DNA of 64,000 nt from Puniceicoccaceae bacterium 5H (GTDB lineage Bacteria; Verrucomicrobiota; Verrucomicrobiia; Opitutales; Oceanipulchritudinaceae), in NCBI GenBank assembly GCA_009772895.1, contig WOUP01000003.1, positions 124,001-188,000 on the forward strand, read 5' to 3'. Position 1 is the stretch's first letter. Each line of letters starts with the position of its first letter. This document shows positions 26,942 to 35,827 of this stretch, piece by piece. A program made the position numbers and the translations under genes. A model generated the notes under the pieces. The model made no database searches. It was given only the letters and a program-made list of their open reading frames with translations, and had not been told where the DNA came from.

Positions 26942-27216
26942 GGGCACGGTTTTCGGGGTTCAGCGCGAACGGTTCTGCGACAAAAATCGAGCTATATCAT
27001 ACCACAGGTCATGAGGTTACCGCAAGCATGCCGTCTATTGAACCCCCGCTTTCGCTCGCGTTAAGCCGCCGGATTCTCCGTGCGGGTTGCGAGCGTCGAC
27101 TCGCACGTGCCGCCAGATTGGGGCGCCTGGCCTGAGAAATCGCCTTTCGGGCACAAGATGTAGCCGAAGATCCCCGCGTACTTGCGCAAGCGGTGGGCGC
27201 CTGTCAATGTGCCGGC

Positions 27217-29064
27217 ATGAGCTTTATCCGCGCGATCTTCAAGTGGTTGGCTGCGTTGGTGGTGGCCTATCTGCTGCTGTTCCTGCTGGTCATGTTTGGC
27301 CTTTCCCTGGTGGGGCTGGCCTTTTCGCCGCAGGAGGAGTCGATCGAGCCGGATTCGGTGCTGGTCTTCAACCTCGACCTCAACATCACCGATACGCCCT
27401 CCTTTGAGGGGCCGCGCGAGGTGCTGCAACAGGCGCTGCAGGAAGAGACCTACGGCACCGTCTCGCTGCTGGAGGTGCTCGACGGCATCCGCCGGGCGGC
27501 CGACGACGATCGCATCTCGGGCATCGTCATCACCGGCAATGGCTACAGCAGCGGCTATGGCAGCAGCATCGCCGCGATGGAAGAAGTGCGCAAGGCGTTG
27601 CAGGACTTCAAGCAGTCCGGCAAACCGCTCTGGGCCTATATGGAATCGGAAGGCACGCGCGAGCTGTTCGTGAAGTCCGTCGCCGACCAGCTCTACATGA
27701 ACCCGTTCAGCTACCTCGAGTTCAAGGGGCTGGCTTCCGAAACCGCCTATCTCGGCGATTTCCTCGGCAAGTATGGGGTGGAGGTGCAGGTGGCGCGCTC
27801 CGGCAAGTTCAAGAGCGCGGCCGAATCGCTGTCACGCGGACAGATGTCGCCGGAAGAGCGCACCCAGCGCACCAAGCTGCTCGAAGATATTTGGGCCGCC
27901 CTGCGCGAGGGCATCGGCAGCCAGCGCAAGGTCGACGCCGGAGAACTGGCGTCTCTGGCGGATAGCGTGGCGATTTTTGAGGCCGAACAGGCCCGGGATG
28001 CCGGACTGGTGGATGACTTGCTCTATCGTGACGAGATGTCGGACAAGCTGGTGGGGCTCACGGGCCGCAGCTCCCGGGAAATGGGTTTTCGCCAGATCAA
28101 CATGCTCGACTATGTAAGCGACATCAACGGCGGGATCGGCCACGCCATGCCCTTTGGCAGTGATCGGGTGGCGATCGTTTACGCCGAGGGCGTGATCGTG
28201 GAAGGCCCCGGCGTGGTGGGCGAAGTGGGCGCCGATACGATGGTGCAATACCTCCGCGATGCGCGGCTCGACCCATTCGTGAAGGCCGTGGTGATGCGCG
28301 TCAACAGCCCGGGCGGCAGCGCGACGGCATCCGAGAAGATCCTGCGCGAGCTGCGCCTGACGGCCGACGTGAAGCCGGTGGTCGTCTCGATGGGCGGTCT
28401 CGCGGCCAGTGGCGGCTACTGGATCAGCTCCATGGCCGATACGATTTTTGCCGAGCCGACGACCATCACGGGCTCCATTGGCGTCATCTCGATGATCCCC
28501 AACGTGCAGGGTCTGGCCCAGGACCAGCAGGTCAATTTCGAGGGCGTGCGCACCTCGCGCTTTGCCGACCTCTACTCGATCAGCCGTCCGCGCGACGAAG
28601 AGGAGATGGACATGCTGCAAAAGACGGTCGACAAGATTTACCAGGACTTCCTCACCCGCGTCTCCGAGGGTCGCGACATGCCGCGCGAACGCGTCAATGA
28701 GATCGCGCAGGGGCGGGTCTGGTCGGGCCGCAGTGCGATCGACATCGGCCTGGTCGACCAGTTGGGCGGCCTGGAAGACGCCGTGGCCTATGCCGCCAAG
28801 CAGGCGGATATGAGCGATTACAGCATCCGCCAATACCCCGAGCGCGTGACCTTCGAGACGTGGCTGGAGCAGAGCTTCGGTCAGCAGCAGGAGCCGGGGG
28901 TGGGGCGTGCGGCGGCCTCCACGGCCTTGCAACCCTGGCTGAAGGGTAACGATCCCATGAGCCAGCAGGTGCGTCAGCTGAAAGAGACCTATCGGTTGCT
29001 CAGCCAATTGAACGATCCGATGGGCGTTTATGCGATCGAACCCAATTGGGTTTTCGTTGATTAA
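27217..29064 (+). CDS. sppA: Signal peptide peptidase SppA, 67-kDa type
   Basis: A 615-residue membrane-bound serine peptidase that degrades signal peptides left in the inner membrane. An N-terminal anchor (ALVVAYLLLFLLVMFGLSLVGLAF) is followed by two tandem ClpP-like domains, the long architecture of E. coli SppA. The general-base Lys is in ARSGKFKSAAE (first domain, near residue 205) and the nucleophile Ser in MGGLAASGGYW (second domain, near 397), with MRVNSPGGSATASE and TITGSIGVISM around it. The start at 27217 was chosen over one eight codons upstream because the anchor begins there. About 275 bases lie between it and the divergent coiled-coil gene. sufT follows after 28 bases. Confidence 0.95.
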   Translation: MSFIRAIFKWLAALVVAYLLLFLLVMFGLSLVGLAFSPQEESIEPDSVLVFNLDLNITDTPSFEGPREVLQQALQEETYGTVSLLEVLDGIRRAADDDRISGIVITGNGYSSGYGSSIAAMEEVRKALQDFKQSGKPLWAYMESEGTRELFVKSVADQLYMNPFSYLEFKGLASETAYLGDFLGKYGVEVQVARSGKFKSAAESLSRGQMSPEERTQRTKLLEDIWAALREGIGSQRKVDAGELASLADSVAIFEAEQARDAGLVDDLLYRDEMSDKLVGLTGRSSREMGFRQINMLDYVSDINGGIGHAMPFGSDRVAIVYAEGVIVEGPGVVGEVGADTMVQYLRDARLDPFVKAVVMRVNSPGGSATASEKILRELRLTADVKPVVVSMGGLAASGGYWISSMADTIFAEPTTITGSIGVISMIPNVQGLAQDQQVNFEGVRTSRFADLYSISRPRDEEEMDMLQKTVDKIYQDFLTRVSEGRDMPRERVNEIAQGRVWSGRSAIDIGLVDQLGGLEDAVAYAAKQADMSDYSIRQYPERVTFETWLEQSFGQQQEPGVGRAAASTALQPWLKGNDPMSQQVRQLKETYRLLSQLNDPMGVYAIEPNWVFVD

Positions 29065-29092
29065 CGCCGGCGCGGGCTTAGCGTAGGTCACC

Positions 29093-29647
29093 ATGGAGGT
29101 CACGAGTATCAACCTGCGGGCAGACTGTCCCGCCACACGCATCCCCAGTGGCGAGCAAATCGAGTTGCCGGCGGGCAGCGAACTCATCATCACCCAGGCC
29201 CTTGGCGGCTCGGTGACGGTGCGCGACAACGGCGGTCTCTACCGGATCGACGCGGCCAATCTCGACGCGTTCGAGCCGGAGCTGGCCACGCAGTTGCGCC
29301 AAGAGCTGCGCGATACCGACTTGAGCGGCCAACCGTTCAGCGAGCAGCAACTGTGGGATTCCCTGCGTCAGTGCTTCGACCCGGAAATCCCGGTCAACAT
29401 CGTGGACCTCGGCCTGATTTACGACCTGCACTACGAAGAAACTGCGCCGGAGCGCTACGACGTGAGCGTGAAGATGACGCTGACGGCACCGGGCTGCGGC
29501 ATGGGGCCGACGATTGCCCAGGATGCGCAGATGAAGCTGGAATCGCTGCCGGCCGTCGAGCGCGCGCAGGTCGACATTGTCTGGGACCCACAGTGGACAC
29601 CGCAAATGATCTCCCCCGAGGGCCGGAAGATTCTCGGCCTGGAGTAA
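29093..29647 (+). CDS. sufT: Fe-S cluster assembly protein SufT
   Basis: A 184-residue MIP18/DUF59-family protein implicated in maturing Fe-S proteins under iron limitation. The N-terminal 70 residues are a variable extension that includes LPAGSELIITQALGGSVTV, typical of the SufT subfamily. The DUF59 core from about 80 on has the conserved DPEIPVNIVDLGLIYDL and the reactive Cys in TLTAPGCGMGPTIAQDAQ, then VDIVWDPQWTPQMISPEGRK. No suf operon is adjacent; sppA lies upstream and a Xer recombinase overlaps its 3' end. Cytoplasmic. Confidence 0.92.
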   Translation: MEVTSINLRADCPATRIPSGEQIELPAGSELIITQALGGSVTVRDNGGLYRIDAANLDAFEPELATQLRQELRDTDLSGQPFSEQQLWDSLRQCFDPEIPVNIVDLGLIYDLHYEETAPERYDVSVKMTLTAPGCGMGPTIAQDAQMKLESLPAVERAQVDIVWDPQWTPQMISPEGRKILGLE

Positions 29648-30573
29648 GCGACGCGACTCCGGCACTCCCGGAGGCGCAGTGGCTTGCCGCGTTCCTGGCG
29701 TTCCTCGAAGACGAGCGCCAGGCTTCGCGCTACACGGTCCGCAACTACGCGCACTCCCTGCGAGACATCCTCGGCTTTATCCGGGTGGAGGGCTACGCAG
29801 GGCCGCTGGAAGACGTGCCCGAGCGCGTCGTCATGTCCTACCTCGTGGAGCGGCAGCGCGCGGGGCTATCCCGGCGCACCCTGCACCTGCGGTTATCGGC
29901 GGCGCGGTCGTTTTTCGATTACCTGCGACGCCGGCGTTTGGTGCAGCGCAACCCGTTCAATCGGCTCAGCGCGCCCAAGTTCCGCCAGCCGCTGCCGCGT
30001 TTTTGCACGGAAAAGCAGATGGCGGAGTTTCTGGAAGGGCCGGCGAAGCTCTTCGAGATGGGCGAGGCCACCCGCTTTGAGGCGATCCGCGATCAGACGA
30101 TCTTCGAACTCTTTTACGGGGCCGGCCTGCGCATCAGTGAATTGATCGCGTTGACCTACGGGCAGGTCGACTTCCAGCGCGGTCTGGCACGCATCCGGGG
30201 CAAGGGGCAGAAGGACCGCCTGTGTCCGCTCGGGCCGATCGCGCTGCGTTGCCTCACGCGCTTCCGGGACGAATTTGCGACAGACCGCCAGTATGAGGAC
30301 GTGATCCTCTTCCGCGCGCCCGGCAAGCCATTGAAGCCCGACTGGGTGCAGAAGCGCATGAAGCTCTACCTCAAGCTCGCCGACCTGCCGCTGGAGCTGT
30401 CGCCGCACAAGCTGCGCCACTCCTACGCTACGCACCTGCTCAACGGCGGCGCCGACCTGCGGGCCGTGCAGGAAATGCTGGGCCACGCCAGCCTCGCGAC
30501 CACGCAGGTCTACACTCACGTCGGCATGGCCGAACTGAAAAAAGTCCACGCCCTCAACCATCCACGGGGGTAA
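29593..30573 (+). CDS. Tyrosine recombinase of XerC/XerD type
   Basis: Resolves chromosome dimers at dif together with a partner recombinase and FtsK. The N-terminal core-binding domain (FLEDERQASRYTVRNYAHSLRDI) and the catalytic domain are complete: Arg in GAGLRISEL, Lys in GKGQKDR, HxxR in SPHKLRHSYATHLL, His in GHASLATTQ and nucleophile Tyr in VYTHV. No ATG exists near the expected N-terminus; the nearest candidate is a GTG at 29593 inside sufT, giving 326 residues and a 55-base overlap, so the start is tentative. Xer proteins are usually about 300 residues. Its place among housekeeping genes and the absence of repeats or cargo argue against a mobile-element integrase. Confidence 0.88.
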   Translation: MDTANDLPRGPEDSRPGVSDATPALPEAQWLAAFLAFLEDERQASRYTVRNYAHSLRDILGFIRVEGYAGPLEDVPERVVMSYLVERQRAGLSRRTLHLRLSAARSFFDYLRRRRLVQRNPFNRLSAPKFRQPLPRFCTEKQMAEFLEGPAKLFEMGEATRFEAIRDQTIFELFYGAGLRISELIALTYGQVDFQRGLARIRGKGQKDRLCPLGPIALRCLTRFRDEFATDRQYEDVILFRAPGKPLKPDWVQKRMKLYLKLADLPLELSPHKLRHSYATHLLNGGADLRAVQEMLGHASLATTQVYTHVGMAELKKVHALNHPRG

Positions 30574-30639
30574 GTTGGCGGAATATCGGCTGCGGCGGGT
30601 GGACATTTTCCTCGGGCCGAACATGGTCTTACCCCGCGT

Positions 30640-31515
30640 ATGAGTCGTTTCCGTTTTTTGAAGACCGCCGTTTCGCTTGTTCTATTGGCCGGTTCTGCGG
30701 TTAGCCTGTGCGGCGAGCGCATCCTGTTCGTCGGTAACAGCTTTACGTTCAAGCCGAAGCGCTTCGGTATCGCGCGAGTGGAGAGTCTAAACGGTCGGCA
30801 TAACGGCGGCGTGCCGGAGCTGTTTAGTGCATTGGCCCGTGAGGCAGGTCACGATCCGGAGGTGAGCATGCTGGCGGAAGGCGCAGCCACGTTGGCCCAA
30901 CATGTGGCGTATTGGCCGAAATCGGCCCAACGGTCTTGGGATGTCGTGATCCTGCAGGAGCAGAGCGTGGGGCCAATGGTTCTGAACGGCGACGAGGAGC
31001 CAAGGCGCACGTTTCGTGAGAGCGTAGCCGTCTTGCAGCAACGGGTGACGGCGGAAAACCCCGAAGTGCAGATCTGGATGTTCGAGACCTGGGCGCGCCC
31101 CAATATGGTCATGAAGGGGGTGGTTGCGGATCTCGAGTCGATGCAGGCGGAGCTGGCTGCTTCCTACCGGGCAGTGGCACACCAATTTGGGTTGGCCGGG
31201 GTGGTGCCGGTGGGGGAGGCGTTTGTGGCGACCGTCGAGCAAGGGTGGGCCGATAATCCGGCTACGGAGGTTGAGGAGGGCCCGCTGGCCATGTGGGACG
31301 AACATGCTTACCACCAGAGCGCTGCCGGCGGCTATCTTGCCGCGCTGCTTTTCGTGGGGCGTATCTACGACCTGGACCCGCGTGAGATCCCGGCGGACAA
31401 CCGGGCATCGCGGGCCGTGCACCTGTCGGACAAAGAGGCGGCCCAGCTGGCGGAGGTGGCCTGGCAGCAACTGCAGCAGCACGCCGGAGAAGCGGAAACC
31501 CTGGCCACCAAATAG
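30640..31515 (+). CDS. Exported SGNH/GDSL-like hydrolase (DUF4886-like)
   Basis: A 291-residue protein with a signal peptide (MSRFRFLKTAVSLVLLAGSAVSLCGE, possibly lipidated or cleaved before Glu). Block I is ILFVGNSFTF with the nucleophile Ser near residue 35, WDVVILQEQS matches the third block with Gln in place of the usual Asn, and the C-terminal DEHAYHQSAAGGYLAALLF supplies the His. This arrangement fits the DUF4886 branch of SGNH hydrolases, many of which are esterases on carbohydrate substrates. The substrate is unknown. The base composition appears slightly lower in GC than sppA-xerC. Confidence 0.78.
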   Translation: MSRFRFLKTAVSLVLLAGSAVSLCGERILFVGNSFTFKPKRFGIARVESLNGRHNGGVPELFSALAREAGHDPEVSMLAEGAATLAQHVAYWPKSAQRSWDVVILQEQSVGPMVLNGDEEPRRTFRESVAVLQQRVTAENPEVQIWMFETWARPNMVMKGVVADLESMQAELAASYRAVAHQFGLAGVVPVGEAFVATVEQGWADNPATEVEEGPLAMWDEHAYHQSAAGGYLAALLFVGRIYDLDPREIPADNRASRAVHLSDKEAAQLAEVAWQQLQQHAGEAETLATK

Positions 31516-31544
31516 GACCGGGACGCTGGTTGGACGTCCCGGTC
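31516..31544 (+). terminator. Hairpin directly after the SGNH hydrolase stop
   Basis: GACCGGGACG (31516-31525) pairs perfectly with CGTCCCGGTC (31535-31544) across a 9-base loop, beginning at the base after the stop codon. There is no U-run, so it may act as an RNA 3' end stabiliser or a weak terminator. Confidence 0.5.
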
Positions 31545-31631
31545 GGTCTGCATAGCCGTCAGAGTAGTCTGATCTCAGGAGGTCGCAACGCCTTGTGAGT
31601 CGTCGGCTCGTTGCGGCTCCAATCTTTTACC

Positions 31632-32027
31632 TTAGTGTTGAGGAGCTGGGTGATGGGGAGTGCCGGTAGTAACCGGTTTGAGAGTCGGCACCGTCTTGGA
31701 GAAGATGCCGAACAGGAGCAGCAGGGCGCCAATGATCACGTGCGGCCAGAGCACGGTGCTCGCGAAGGTGAAGGCCCACGGAGCAATGGCGAGCAACAGG
31801 CCCGCCACGATATCGAGCCACACGTGCACGCGCATGGGGATCGCGCGCATTGCGCCATATTCGTAGTTGGTCAGCAAACTATAGACGATAACGACGGCGC
31901 CAAGAGCGACGAACGCCCAAGTCGCAGCCCCACCGGCCGAGAATCCGAGGATCCACGGGAGCGCGATCATAAGGAGTCCGAGGACGTAATCGATGATCGC
32001 ATGTACTTTCGTCGGTATGAAACGCAT
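31632..32027 (-). CDS. SPW-repeat integral membrane protein
   Basis: A 131-residue protein made of four membrane helices arranged as two repeats, each with a Pro-Trp pair after the first helix: IDYVLGLLMIALPWILGFSAGG and LDIVAGLLLAIAPWAFTFAST. This is the SPW-repeat family as I recall it; members are small inner-membrane proteins of unknown function, frequent near stress genes. The C-terminal tail is Pro/His-rich (TGTPHHPAPQH). It is monocistronic here and convergent with the SGNH hydrolase gene. Confidence 0.85.
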   Translation of the reverse strand: MRFIPTKVHAIIDYVLGLLMIALPWILGFSAGGAATWAFVALGAVVIVYSLLTNYEYGAMRAIPMRVHVWLDIVAGLLLAIAPWAFTFASTVLWPHVIIGALLLLFGIFSKTVPTLKPVTTGTPHHPAPQH

Positions 32028-32352
32028 AGGCGCAGAAACGTTGGTGTTGCGGCGTCAGCGCGCGGGGTTGAAGTGAAGATACGCTCACGCCTTACAGATG
32101 ATACTAGCAAGCGGTGCACCTGCGGCGTCATCCTTCTGATGCTGTTAAAAACCAACGCCTCACAGCTATGTTTAGCTAAGCCTCCTGAGTCTTGAAAGCA
32201 AGGCGATTGCGTACGCGGCAACGCGTTCAGCAGGGGGCCTTATAAATGAGCCAACAGGAACCAACCTCAACGCGGGCTAACCCAACGCCTCACGATTAAC
32301 GCCGTCAGAACCTGTAGATTACAAGAGCAGCGTGCAGCTTGCACGTTTAGGA
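32028..32352. other. Gene-free gap with a short direct repeat and a hairpin
   Basis: No coding sequence is supportable in this 325-base gap, which is visibly less GC-rich than its surroundings. CCAACGCCTCAC occurs twice (32152-32163 and 32282-32293), and CGTGCA-GCT-TGCACG (32331-32345) forms a perfect 6-bp hairpin just beyond the DUF2442 stop. It contains the upstream region of the SPW gene. Confidence 0.5.
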
Positions 32353-32616
32353 CTAAGAGCGGTAGGTCAAGGGGTATGCCGCAGGCGTTTCAATCGAATC
32401 CAAGGTTAGATCCACATCCAGGGCAGGCCAACGAAGATGTTGGGGTCCCTCTCTTTCTACCGCAAAGACATCCTTGACTCTAGCCTCCTTGAACCAGGGG
32501 AAATGAGCGTAATCCATAAAGTATTCTTTCGCATCCACCAAGATCCAAAGGCCGAAGGGGGAAACGTCGACGACCTCACAGTCCGAAGTGGCGGTTCCAA
32601 TGCTCGCGGATTTCAT
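32353..32616 (-). CDS. DUF2442 domain protein
   Basis: An 87-residue protein matching DUF2442: CEVVDVSPFGLWILVDAKEYFMDYAHFPWF then LRWPALDVDLTLDSIETP and the end YPLTYRS. DUF2442 genes commonly travel with DUF4160 genes, and the pair has been suggested to behave like a toxin-antitoxin module, though this is not established for most members. Here the start overlaps the decayed DUF4160 gene by 41 bases, in the usual order. It probably remains translatable because its own frame is intact. Lower GC than recD2 suggests separate acquisition. Confidence 0.82.
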   Translation of the reverse strand: MKSASIGTATSDCEVVDVSPFGLWILVDAKEYFMDYAHFPWFKEARVKDVFAVEREGPQHLRWPALDVDLTLDSIETPAAYPLTYRS

Positions 32617-32814
32617 CTTGCCTCTCGATGATCGTATTTTGGACTTCTTTTAGGTCCTTTGGACGCAGACCGCACTATTGGCGAGCTCGATTTCAGGTTC
32701 TAGCCAGAATTTTGCTTCGCCATCAGGTGCTCTTACGTGAACGTGGATGCGAGATTCTTCTCTGGAAAAGAAAAAGAAGCGGTATCTGTGATAGTAAAAC
32801 ACGGTGGGGCTCAT
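32576..32814 (-). pseudogene. DUF4160 gene, disrupted by a single-base frameshift
   Basis: From ATG 32814 the reverse strand encodes MSPTVFYYHRYRFFFFSREE, HVHVRAPDGEAKFWLEPEIELAN, the full N-terminal half of a DUF4160 protein, then runs into TAA at 32650 after 54 residues. Moving to the next frame near 32685 restores the family's C-terminal half, CGLRPKDLKEVQNTIIERQD then EIREHWNRHF, with a stop at 32576. The junction looks like a one-base loss. The gene starts 8 bases after the recD2 stop and overlaps DUF2442. A sequencing error is the main alternative. Confidence 0.8.
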
Positions 32815-32822
32815 GTAAAGCG

Positions 32823-35015
32823 TCACGTCTCCTCCGGCCTGGCCGCCCCGATCTCCGCCAGCTTGACGGGCAGGCCGGTGATGCGGTGGAGCCCTTCGGC
32901 GCGGCGCACCGCGATGGCGTAGGCATTGGGGTCGCCGACGAGGATGACGCGACGCTTGCCGCGCGTAAGGCCGGTATAGAGCAGGTTGCGCTGCAGCAGG
33001 ATGAAGTGTTGCTTGACCAGCGGGATGACGACGACCGGAAACTCGCTGCCCTGACTCTTGTGCACGCTGATGGCGTAAGCGAGGGTCAAGTCGCCCAGGT
33101 CGCCCTTGTTCAGCTCCACCAGGCGGTCGCCGAAGTCGATCTGCAGCATGCCCTCCTCGGCGTCGATCGCCTTGATCTGGCCGAGGTCGCCGTTGAAGAT
33201 GTGCAGGTCGTAATTGTTGCGATTCTGGATCACCTTGTCGCCTTCGCGGAAGACGGTGCTGCCCAGGCTGATCTCGTTACGCCCCGGGCGCTGCCAGGCC
33301 GCCTGCAGCTTTTCGTTGAGCAGGCCGATGCCGGCCGGGCCGCGGTGCATGGGCGCGAGCACCTGGATGTCCATCAGCGGATTCAGGCGCGGCTCCCAGC
33401 GAGGCAGCAACTGACGCACGACGTGCACCACCGCGTCGCCGCAACTTTCGGGCTCCGGCGCGACGACAAATTGCACCAGCGCCGCCGGGTCGACCTGCTC
33501 CAGCGTGCGCAGGGGAGCGGGTGGGGCGGCCCGGCCCTGGATGATCTGGTGGGCGAGGGTGACGATCGGGCTGTCCTTGCCCTGCCGGAAAATCTGCTTC
33601 AGCTCGGTGACGGCCACCTTGCGGCTGGCAATCAGGTCGCCCAGCACCTGGCCCGCGCCCACGCTCGGCAGCTGTTGGGCGTCGCCGACCAGCAACAGGT
33701 GGCACTCCGGCGGCAGCGCGGTAAAGAGGGCGGCGGCAAGGCGCGTGTCGAGCATGCTGGCCTCGTCCACGATCACGCAGTCGGCATCCAGCGGGTGCTC
33801 GGCGTTGACGGTGAAGCCGCCCTGTTGCGCGTCGAATTGCAGGACGCGGTGGAGCGTGCCCGCCTGCATTCGGGCGGACTCGGAGAGGCGTTGCGCGGCG
33901 CGGCCGGTCGGGGCGGCCAGCTTGAGGCGCAGCTTTTTGGCGCGCAGGATCTCGACCAGCGCGCGCAGGATGGTCGTCTTGCCCGTGCCGGGGCCACCGG
34001 TGAGCACGCTGACCTTGGAGGTGAGGGACGTGCGCAACGCATCCACCTGTTCCGAGGCAAAGGTAAAGCCCGCGCGCTCCTGGGCCCAGTCGATCGCCGC
34101 CTCGACCTTCAGGGACGGCCAGCCGCTGGGGGAGGCGAGCAGTCCCGTCAGCGCGTCGCCCAGGCGCGCCTCGGCCTTGGCGAGGTAGATGGACTGCACG
34201 AGGTTGTCGCCGCGGATGTAGTGCAGCTCCTTGGCCACGATGCGGTCGTTGATGCGCTGGGCAATGAGGTCCTGCGCTACGCCGAGCAGCTCGGTCGCCT
34301 TGTCGCGCAGGGTCTCGGCCGGCAACGCCGTATGGCCTTCGCCTTCGGCCTCGCTCAACACGTGTTGGATGCCGGCGTCGAGGCGCGCCATCGCATCGAG
34401 GGCAAAACCGAGGTTCTGCGCGATTCGGTCGGCGGTGAGGAAGCCGATGCCGTCGACCTCGCGCGCGACCTGGTAGGGATTGGCGCGGATGACGTCGCCC
34501 GCCTGCGTGCCGTAGCGCTTGATCAGCTTTAGGCACAGCGCATTGCCGACCCCGTAGCTCTGCAGAAAGACCATCACCTCGCGCTGCGCCCGCTGGGCGT
34601 CCCAGGCTTCCTTGATCTCGCCCACGCGTTTGGGCCCGATGCCGGCCACCTCGCGTAACCGACCGCTGTCGTGTTCGATGATCTTGAAGGTGTCGGCGCC
34701 AAAGTGGTCGACGATCTTGTCCGCGTAGACCTTGCCGATGCCGGGCACCAGGCCGCTGCCAAGGTATTTTCGGATGCCCTGCACGTTGGAGGGCAGCTGC
34801 GACTGGTAGCTCTTGAACTTGAACTGCTTGCCGTGCTGCGGGTGAGTGATCCAGTCACCCTCCAGCTTCAGGGTCTCGCCGCACTGGACACCCGGCAGGT
34901 TGCCGAGGATGGTCAGGGGGTGGCGTTCGCCGCTGGGCCGCAGCTCGGCGATCGCGAAGTGGTTCTCTTCGTTGTAGAAGATAAACCGTTCGAGAATGCC
35001 GGTCAGCGTTTCCAT
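32823..35015 (-). CDS. recD2: RecD2-like SF1B DNA helicase
   Basis: A 730-residue 5'-3' helicase of the RecD2/TraA family, which works without RecBC. An OB-like N-terminus (LTILGNLPGVQCGETLKLEGDW) leads to a helix-hairpin-helix pair (LREVAGIGPKRVGEIKEAW) and RecD N4 repeats. The motor has Walker A VLTGGPGTGKTT near residue 340, motif II VIVDEASMLD, motif III LVGDAQQLPSVGAG, motif IV RQGKDSPI, and late motifs LAYAISVHKSQGSEFP and LYTGLTRGKRRVIL. Involved in repair of damaged or stalled DNA, judged from studied homologues. It follows the HAD phosphatase gene by 16 bases and precedes the DUF4160 remnant by 8. Confidence 0.95.
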   Translation of the reverse strand: METLTGILERFIFYNEENHFAIAELRPSGERHPLTILGNLPGVQCGETLKLEGDWITHPQHGKQFKFKSYQSQLPSNVQGIRKYLGSGLVPGIGKVYADKIVDHFGADTFKIIEHDSGRLREVAGIGPKRVGEIKEAWDAQRAQREVMVFLQSYGVGNALCLKLIKRYGTQAGDVIRANPYQVAREVDGIGFLTADRIAQNLGFALDAMARLDAGIQHVLSEAEGEGHTALPAETLRDKATELLGVAQDLIAQRINDRIVAKELHYIRGDNLVQSIYLAKAEARLGDALTGLLASPSGWPSLKVEAAIDWAQERAGFTFASEQVDALRTSLTSKVSVLTGGPGTGKTTILRALVEILRAKKLRLKLAAPTGRAAQRLSESARMQAGTLHRVLQFDAQQGGFTVNAEHPLDADCVIVDEASMLDTRLAAALFTALPPECHLLLVGDAQQLPSVGAGQVLGDLIASRKVAVTELKQIFRQGKDSPIVTLAHQIIQGRAAPPAPLRTLEQVDPAALVQFVVAPEPESCGDAVVHVVRQLLPRWEPRLNPLMDIQVLAPMHRGPAGIGLLNEKLQAAWQRPGRNEISLGSTVFREGDKVIQNRNNYDLHIFNGDLGQIKAIDAEEGMLQIDFGDRLVELNKGDLGDLTLAYAISVHKSQGSEFPVVVIPLVKQHFILLQRNLLYTGLTRGKRRVILVGDPNAYAIAVRRAEGLHRITGLPVKLAEIGAARPEET

Positions 35016-35031
35016 ACGGCGCGCAAAGGGA

Positions 35032-35709
35032 TCAGGCGGAGACTTCGGCGGGCAGTTCGATGCCCCACACTTCGCGGGCCAGCTCGACCATATCCGTAAA
35101 GATGCCGTCGGCCTCGGTCTCTGCCTGCAGCTGCTCGACGGTATGAGAGCCGGTTGCCGCCAGATAGCACTTCAGGCCGCCGTTGCGGGCCGTCTGGAAG
35201 TCATATGGGCTGTCGCCGATGAAGACGGTCTCGTCGGCCGTGGCGCCCAACTGCTCCAGGGTGTACTGGACGAGTTCGGGTTGAGGCTTGCGGTATTCGG
35301 TATCGAGCGTGCCGATGATCGGGTCGAGGTAGGCGTCGAGGCCCACTTCGGCGGCAAGCCGACGGGCGTTGTTGCCCTCCTTGTTGGTCAGCATGCCTTG
35401 CAGCACTCCTTTGTCGTGAAAGTGTTCGACCAGGGCGCGCACGCCCGGCAGCACGATGATGTCTTCCTTCCAGATCTCGTCGTAGCGCTCGCGGAACAGC
35501 CGCACGGCCTCGTCCACATACTCCGCCGGGATCAGCTTGCCCATCGTCACGCTGACGGAGCCGCCGACGGCCGCCTTGACCTGCTCAAAGCTCACCCGAG
35601 GCAGGCCGAGCTTTTCGAGCGCGTAGCAGTAACAGCGGTAGATGACCTGGAAGTGGTCGATCAGGGTTCCGTCGAGGTCGAAGAGCACGGCGGCGGGCAG
35701 AGGATTCAT
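35032..35709 (-). CDS. HAD hydrolase, phosphoglycolate phosphatase-like
   Basis: A 225-residue HAD phosphatase. Motif I LFDLDGTLIDHF, motif II MLTNKEGNN, motif III Lys in YRKPQPELVQY, motif IV VFIGDSPYDFQTAR. The C1 cap contains GGSVSVTMGKLIP. The closest family picture is Gph/PpaX-type phosphatases that clear phosphoglycolate or pyrophosphate, and linkage to recD2 would suit phosphoglycolate from DNA-strand-break repair, but the substrate is inferred only. His replaces the common Ser/Thr after the second motif I Asp. Divergent from the ECF sigma gene, with 118 bases between them. Confidence 0.88.
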   Translation of the reverse strand: MNPLPAAVLFDLDGTLIDHFQVIYRCYCYALEKLGLPRVSFEQVKAAVGGSVSVTMGKLIPAEYVDEAVRLFRERYDEIWKEDIIVLPGVRALVEHFHDKGVLQGMLTNKEGNNARRLAAEVGLDAYLDPIIGTLDTEYRKPQPELVQYTLEQLGATADETVFIGDSPYDFQTARNGGLKCYLAATGSHTVEQLQAETEADGIFTDMVELAREVWGIELPAEVSA

Positions 35710-35827
35710 TATCCGCCATTAACGGACGCCGAACGGCCCGGCACAAGAGCAAAAGGGGCGGGGGTTGCCGACTGGTCCGCCTAGCCGCCGTGCTTGCCTC
35801 CTGCGGCCAGAGCCTTAGCTTGGAGCC

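Noticed and set aside
29593-30573. Phage or genomic-island integrase
   Set aside because: The protein has the XerC/XerD domain arrangement and housekeeping neighbours; no tRNA, attachment repeats or cargo genes are present.
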